Positions 1 through 5,565 of a DNA stretch of 5,565 bases are shown piece after piece. Both the position numbers and the translations under genes were made by a program. The stretch spans positions 1 through 5,565 of the forward strand of contig JAAYZP010000051.1 in assembly GCA_012514785.1 (NCBI GenBank), given 5' to 3'. Source of the stretch: Propionibacterium sp. GTDB taxonomy: Bacteria; Actinomycetota; Actinomycetes; Propionibacteriales; Propionibacteriaceae. The number at the start of each line of letters is the position of its first letter. Within the stretch, counting starts at the first letter, position 1. Below the pieces are notes generated by a model that saw only the letters and a program-made list of their open reading frames with translations, was not told the origin of the DNA and searched no databases.

Positions 1-411
1 GAGGTAGACAACAACTGCCAGTCGATCCTCGGCTACGTGGTGCGCTGGATCAACGACGGCGTCGGCTGCTCGAAGGTGCCGGACATCAACGACGTCGACC
101 TCATGGAGGACCGCGCGACCTGCCGGATCAGCTCGCAGATGCTGGCCAACTGGATCCGCCACGACGTGGTCGCGGCGGAGTTCGTCGTCGACGCGTTCAA
201 GCGGATGGCGGAGGTGGTCGACGGGCAGAACGCCGACGACCCGGACTACATGCCGATGACGCCCGCCGACGGTGGCGCGTTCGAGGACTCGATCGCCTGG
301 TGCGCGGCCCGCGACCTGGCGCTGGAGGGCACGACGTCGCCGTCCGGCTACACCGAGCCGATCCTGCATGCGCGCCGCCGCGAGTTCAAGGAGCGCTACG
401 GCGTGCGCTGA
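1..411 (+). CDS. glcB: Malate synthase G, C-terminal part (5' end outside window)
   Basis: Malate synthase G condenses glyoxylate with acetyl-CoA to give malate in the cytoplasmic glyoxylate shunt. The frame is open from base 1 to a TGA at 409-411, giving 136 residues. They match the C-terminal end of the single-chain ~720-residue G isoform, so roughly four fifths of the protein lies upstream. Recognisable blocks are the start [16 protein letters not shown], then GCSKVPDI (from base 64), MEDRAT (103-120), [13 protein letters not shown], and near the end [15 protein letters not shown]. The Asp of MEDRAT (109-111) corresponds to the catalytic base Asp631 of the E. coli enzyme, and the Cys of GCSKVPDI (67-69) to Cys617. 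Nothing looks broken. The A-type malate synthase is excluded by the GCSKVPDI and GYTEPILH blocks. The gene ends in two hairpins that probably terminate it. Confidence 0.95.
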   Translation, partial: EVDNNCQSILGYVVRWINDGVGCSKVPDINDVDLMEDRATCRISSQMLANWIRHDVVAAEFVVDAFKRMAEVVDGQNADDPDYMPMTPADGGAFEDSIAWCAARDLALEGTTSPSGYTEPILHARRREFKERYGVR

Positions 412-412
412 T

Positions 413-428
413 CGGGCGCCGCTGCCCG
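413..428 (+). terminator. Small GC-rich hairpin directly after glcB
   Basis: CGGGC (413-417) pairs with GCCCG (424-428) around a six-base loop, one base after the glcB stop codon. A T-G wobble at 412/429 could add a pair. There is no T-tract. It is weak alone, but it stands just before a much stronger hairpin and may act with it as a tandem terminator. A stem this short can arise by chance in GC-rich DNA. Confidence 0.3.
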
Positions 429-435
429 GAAGCCC

Positions 436-483
436 ATTACTGCTGGAAGTTCAACCGTCTGCGGTTGAACTTCCAGCAGTAAT
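436..483. terminator. Perfect 22-bp-stem hairpin, probable factor-independent terminator of glcB
   Basis: Bases 436-457 and 462-483 are exact reverse complements (22 of 22) around a four-base TCTG loop. The hairpin begins 24 bases after the glcB stop codon and ends 33 bases before the -35 box of the next transcript, which is where a terminator is expected. No T-tract follows on either strand. Actinobacterial terminators are often long stems without a U-tail, so this does not argue against the call. The arms are clearly less GC-rich than the surrounding DNA. A small palindromic repeat copied elsewhere in the genome is the main alternative. Confidence 0.75.
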
Positions 484-516
484 ACGGGCCAACAGGGTTC
501 CGACGATCGCACGCTC

Positions 517-552
517 TTGAACATGGCGACCCGGTCAACTAAAGTTGACGAA
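517..552 (+). promoter_or_regulatory. Predicted promoter for the two-gene module, leaderless
   Basis: The -35 candidate TTGAAC (517-522) shares TTGA with the sigma-70 consensus. The -10 candidate TAAAGT (540-545) fits TANNNT. They are separated by exactly 17 bases. A transcript starting about seven bases after the -10 would begin at A552, the first base of the ATG of the next gene. No Shine-Dalgarno sequence precedes that ATG, which agrees with a leaderless mRNA, a common arrangement in Actinobacteria. Assignment is by eye and has no experimental support. Confidence 0.5.
534..549. promoter_or_regulatory. Palindromic candidate operator over the -10 box
   Basis: GTCAACT (534-540) and AGTTGAC (543-549) are perfect inverted repeats separated by AA. 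The palindrome covers the whole predicted -10 box and ends two bases before the ATG at 552. A dimeric DNA-binding protein sitting here would block RNA polymerase. The obvious candidate is the helix-turn-helix protein encoded by the second gene of the same operon, giving negative autoregulation. The symmetry is seen directly. The binding protein is inferred. Confidence 0.5.
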
Positions 553-770
553 TGCAGATCGTCGGCAGCGCCTACCGCCATCAGGTCGATGACGCCGACA
601 TGCTGCATGCTGTCAAGCACCATCTGGTGGTTTGGCAGTTTGACGGATATCGGATGTACTGCGGACCTGCTCTGGACGGCTCGCTTCTCGAAGTCGCCAT
701 CAACGATCGTGAACAGATCTTTCACTCGATGGTGTGCCGCCCGCAGTTCTACCCAACGGGGAAGAGGTGA
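552..770 (+). CDS. Small RelE/BrnT-like putative toxin-family protein, 72 aa
   Basis: The protein has an N-terminal helix-like stretch with H10 and the acidic pattern DDADMLHAV, then two to three predicted beta strands carrying GP (38-39), LLEVAI (45-50) and HSM (58-60), and finally RPQF (63-66). This order resembles small actinobacterial proteins built on the pattern HGxxDxDMLHA...GP...GxLLEVG...HAMPARPKF, which I associate with the BrnT/RelE-like toxin fold. The resemblance is from memory and is not a database match. ATG 552 is the first start in this frame because TGA at 546-548 closes it upstream. There is no ribosome binding site, so the message is probably leaderless. The TGA stop (768-770) is followed after five bases by the HTH gene. 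By my count the gene is 58% GC (126 of 219), well below its neighbours, which hints at a separate origin. No signal peptide or membrane segment is seen. RNase activity is not established. Confidence 0.7.
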   Translation: MQIVGSAYRHQVDDADMLHAVKHHLVVWQFDGYRMYCGPALDGSLLEVAINDREQIFHSMVCRPQFYPTGKR

Positions 771-771
771 T
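764..771 (+). promoter_or_regulatory. Ribosome binding site that selects ATG 776
   Basis: GAGGTGAT matches eight consecutive bases of the ideal complement to the 16S rRNA 3' end. The GAGG core ends eight bases before ATG 776, which is good spacing. For the in-frame ATG at 770 the core is only two bases away, too close. The site overlaps the end of the preceding gene, so translation of the two genes is likely coupled. Confidence 0.6.
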
Positions 772-775
772 GCAG

Positions 776-1015
776 ATGCGTAGCAACGACGAAATGCTGG
801 ACGAGATCATGGCCGGGCAGACCAATCCCACCGGGTCATACGACGGGGGCGCCCTCCGCGATCTCGCGCGAGCGGTGGACGCGCGGGCGGCGGCCGATTC
901 CGCCATTCTGGAGGCGGTCTACCGTGCCCGCGACGACGGCGCGACGTGGCAGATGATCGGCGACATCCTCGGGATGACGAAGCAGGGTGCGGCGCAGCGA
1001 TTCTCGGTGGCCTGA
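776..1015 (+). CDS. Small helix-turn-helix protein, putative antitoxin/autoregulator, 79 aa
   Basis: The protein has a variable N-terminus (MRSNDEMLDEIMAG...), a long central alpha-helical stretch rich in Ala, Arg and Asp (about residues 26-53), and a C-terminal helix-turn-helix (55-76). The last reads GATWQMIGDILGMTKQGAAQRF, with the usual W-x-x-IG-x-x-LG-x-(T/S)-(K/R)-Q-x-A-x-QRF pattern of sigma-region-4-like and small actinobacterial DNA-binding proteins. I chose ATG 776 because of the well-placed ribosome binding site. ATG 770 would overlap the upstream stop as TGATG and add two residues (81 aa). It lies five bases after the toxin-like gene. A palindrome over the shared promoter gives it a likely target. 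GC is 68% (164 of 240), like the genome. It could instead be a stand-alone regulator of unknown role. The HTH is clear, but the antitoxin function is inferred from context. Confidence 0.75.
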   Translation: MRSNDEMLDEIMAGQTNPTGSYDGGALRDLARAVDARAAADSAILEAVYRARDDGATWQMIGDILGMTKQGAAQRFSVA

Positions 1016-1018
1016 CAA

Positions 1019-1032
1019 GGTACCGGAGTACC
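1019..1032. terminator. Weak hairpin in the 22-base convergent gap
   Basis: GGTAC (1019-1023) and GTACC (1028-1032) are inverted repeats with a four-base loop. They lie between the stop codon of the HTH gene and the stop codon of uvrC on the other strand. A five-base stem without a T-tract is a poor terminator, but nothing better is present in this gap. It is offered as the only candidate for ending either transcript here. Confidence 0.25.
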
Positions 1033-1037
1033 GCCCC

Positions 1038-2957
1038 CTACAGCTCCGTGACCTCGCCGGTGGTGAGGTTGATCGCCTCGCCGCCGGAGTCGGCGACCGC
1101 GGCGTGCACGTTCGCCGCCAGCTTCGGCCCGAAGCCGGGCACCTCCGCGATCTCCTCGACGGTGGCCCGCCGCAGCTTGCGCAGGCTGCCGAAGTACTTC
1201 AGCAGCGCCTTCCGCCGCACGTCGCCGAGCCCGGGGACGCCGTCGAGGATCGAGTCGACGACGGCCTTGCCCCGACGCTGGCGGTGGAACGTGAGCGCGA
1301 ATCGGTGGGCCTCGTCGCGCGCACGCTGCAGCAGGTACAACCCCTCCGAGGTCCGCGGCAGGATCAGCGGGTACTCCTCCCCCGGCAGCCACACCTCCTC
1401 GAGCCGCTTCGCCAGCCCCACCAGCGTAATATCGGCGGTCAGCCCGAACTCCTCGAGCACCGCGGCGGCCGCGTTGACCCGCGGCTGCCCGCCGTCGACG
1501 ACGATCAGCGCCGGCGCGTAGCTGAACCGCCGGGCGGCACCCGTCGTCGCGTCCACCAGCGCATCGTCCTCCGACGCCCTCAGCCTCCGCAGCCGGCGGG
1601 TGAGCACCTCGCGGATGGCGCGGACGTCGTCGGAGCCCTCGAAGCTCTTGATCAGGGAGCGGCGGTACTCGGAGTTGCGGGCGAGCCCGTCCTCGAACAC
1701 CACCATGGAGCCCACGACCTCCTCGCCCATGGTGTGCGAGATGTCGTAGCACTCGATCCTGAGCGGCGGCGCGTCGAGCCCGAGTGCGTCGGCGATCTCC
1801 TCCAGCGCCTGGTTGCGGGCGGTGATGTCGGTCGCCCGCCGCAACTTGTGCTGTTCGAGCGCGATCTCCGCGTTCTTCACGACGGTGTCCAGCAGCGCGC
1901 GCTTCTCCCCGCGCAGCGGCACGCGGATCTCCACCTTCGCGCCGCGCCGCTTCGCCAGCACCTCGGCCGCGGCCGGCTCCGCCTCGACGGAGCTGAGGAT
2001 CAGCGGCGGGATCGCCGCGTCGTCGGCCGCGTAGATCTGGCCCAGGAACTGCTCCATCAGCTCCGTCAGTGGGAGGTCGTCGCTGCGGTCCGCCACCCAG
2101 CCGCGCTCCCCCAGGATGCGCCCGTCGATGACGTGGAAGATCTGCACCGCCACCTGCGTGGGGTCCTCCGCAAAGCCGACGACGTCCGCGTGGGTGCCGT
2201 CGTGCAGCACCACCGCCTGCTTCTCCTGCACCTTCTTCAGCGCGTCCAGCGAGTCGCGCAGTGTGGCCGCCCGCTCGAAGTTCAGGTCCGCGGACGCGTC
2301 GTACATGGCGCGCTCGATGCGGCCCACCACGCCCCCGGTGCGGCCGCCCATGAAGGCCATGAAGTCGTCGGTGATCTCCCGGTGCTCCTCCGGGCTCACC
2401 CTGCCGACGCAGGGGGCCGCGCACTTGCCGATGTCGCCGAGCAGGCACGGGCGCCCCGAGCGCCGGGCCCGATCGAATACGCCCTTGGTGCAGGAGCGCA
2501 TGGGGAACACGCGCAGCAGGAGGTCGACGGTGTCGCGGATGGCCCACGCCTGCCCGTAGGGGCCGAAGTACTTGGTGCCCTTCTTCTTCGCGCCGCGGCC
2601 GACGAACACGCGCGGGATCTCCTCGGAGACGGTGAACGCCAGCCACGGGTAGGACTTGTCGTCGCGGTACTTGACGTTGAACCGGGGATCGAACTCCTGG
2701 ATCCACGTGTACTCCAGATGGAGCGCCTCCACCTCGGTGGACACCACCGTCCAGTCCACCCGCGCGGCGGTGCGCACCATCGTCTGCGTCCGGAAGTGCT
2801 TCGACTCCAGGTCCACGAAGTACGAGCCCAGCCGGCTGCGCAGATTCTTCGCCTTGCCGACGTAGAGCACGTTGCCGAACTGGTCGAAGAACCGGTACAC
2901 GCCCGGCGACGTAGGGATGTCGGCCGGGCGCGGGCGGTAGGTGGAGGGGACCGCCAT
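1038..2957 (-). CDS. uvrC: Excinuclease ABC subunit C
   Basis: UvrC joins the UvrB-DNA complex in nucleotide excision repair and cuts both 3' and 5' of the lesion. The 639 residues are close to the usual 610-650. The N-terminal GIY-YIG nuclease (about 14-95) has GVY (19-21), YVG (32-34), R40, E77 and N94 and makes the 3' cut. Cys156, 171, 179 and 183 match the four-cysteine cluster reported to bind an iron-sulfur centre in E. coli UvrC. The UVR segment that contacts UvrB spans about 212-247. The RNase H-like nuclease for the 5' cut carries D405 (ECYDISHT), D443/D444, D488 (VVDGG) and H551 (RDEAH), matching the E. coli D399, D438, D466 and H538 set. Two helix-hairpin-helix motifs (about 570-622, GVPGLG and EVPGFG) bind DNA. 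The ATG directly follows the uvrA stop codon. An AAGGGG ribosome binding site (2967-2972) lies nine bases upstream, inside uvrA. It is apparently intact. Confidence 0.98.
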   Translation of the reverse strand: MAVPSTYRPRPADIPTSPGVYRFFDQFGNVLYVGKAKNLRSRLGSYFVDLESKHFRTQTMVRTAARVDWTVVSTEVEALHLEYTWIQEFDPRFNVKYRDDKSYPWLAFTVSEEIPRVFVGRGAKKKGTKYFGPYGQAWAIRDTVDLLLRVFPMRSCTKGVFDRARRSGRPCLLGDIGKCAAPCVGRVSPEEHREITDDFMAFMGGRTGGVVGRIERAMYDASADLNFERAATLRDSLDALKKVQEKQAVVLHDGTHADVVGFAEDPTQVAVQIFHVIDGRILGERGWVADRSDDLPLTELMEQFLGQIYAADDAAIPPLILSSVEAEPAAAEVLAKRRGAKVEIRVPLRGEKRALLDTVVKNAEIALEQHKLRRATDITARNQALEEIADALGLDAPPLRIECYDISHTMGEEVVGSMVVFEDGLARNSEYRRSLIKSFEGSDDVRAIREVLTRRLRRLRASEDDALVDATTGAARRFSYAPALIVVDGGQPRVNAAAAVLEEFGLTADITLVGLAKRLEEVWLPGEEYPLILPRTSEGLYLLQRARDEAHRFALTFHRQRRGKAVVDSILDGVPGLGDVRRKALLKYFGSLRKLRRATVEEIAEVPGFGPKLAANVHAAVADSGGEAINLTTGEVTEL

Positions 2958-5565
<2,608 letters not shown>

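Noticed and set aside
272..520. Two short open frames on the + strand over the end of glcB and the hairpin
   Set aside because: Arg/Ala-rich shadows of the glcB frame that then run through the palindrome.
412..551. A tRNA, CRISPR array or riboswitch in the gap after glcB
   Set aside because: No cloverleaf, no spaced direct repeats and no conserved riboswitch core were seen. The two hairpins, the promoter and the palindrome account for the structure present.
396..725. A 109-codon open frame on the - strand across the hairpin and the toxin-like gene
   Set aside because: It reads through both arms of the perfect palindrome and antisense to the toxin-like gene, has no ribosome binding site, and shows no family pattern.
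734..775. Longer start for the HTH gene at 734 (GTG-like/ATG alternatives before 770)
   Set aside because: It would overlap the toxin-like gene by over 30 bases, has no suitable ribosome binding site, and adds residues unlike the rest. The strong site at 764-771 points to 776.
517..783. An 88-codon open frame on the + strand overlapping the toxin-like gene
   Set aside because: Ser/Arg/Thr-rich composition with no recognisable pattern. The frame beginning at 552 gives the coherent protein instead, and this one would start inside the -35 box.

Overview
The window is high-GC throughout. The UvrA and UvrC sequences are of actinobacterial character (for example the long HhH-plus-tail end of UvrC). 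I cannot fix the class from this alone. Two chromosomal housekeeping blocks converge here on a small accessory pair.

Left edge (1-411, + strand): the last 136 codons of malate synthase G (glcB), the glyoxylate-shunt enzyme. It is followed by a small GC-rich hairpin and then a perfect 22-bp-stem hairpin (436-483), together read as its transcription terminator. Bases 484-551 hold a well-spaced promoter (-35 at 517-522, -10 at 540-545) whose -10 lies inside a palindrome (534-549).

Middle (552-1015, + strand): two tiny, tightly coupled genes. The first (72 aa) resembles small RelE/BrnT-fold toxin-like proteins. The second (79 aa) ends in a helix-turn-helix. The promoter fits a leaderless transcript starting at the ATG of the first gene. 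The palindrome over the -10 is a plausible operator for the HTH partner. The layout is that of an autoregulated toxin-antitoxin-like module in toxin-first order, but the function is inferred and not proven.

Right (1038-5565, - strand): uvrA (5' end outside the window) followed directly by uvrC, with the uvrA stop codon abutting the uvrC start codon. UvrA finds helix-distorting lesions and loads UvrB. UvrC then makes both incisions, so this is a nucleotide excision repair operon. UvrB is not in the window. All catalytic motifs expected in the visible parts are present, but UvrA has lost all four predicted ligands of its first zinc module. The small pair and uvrC converge tail to tail across only 22 bases.
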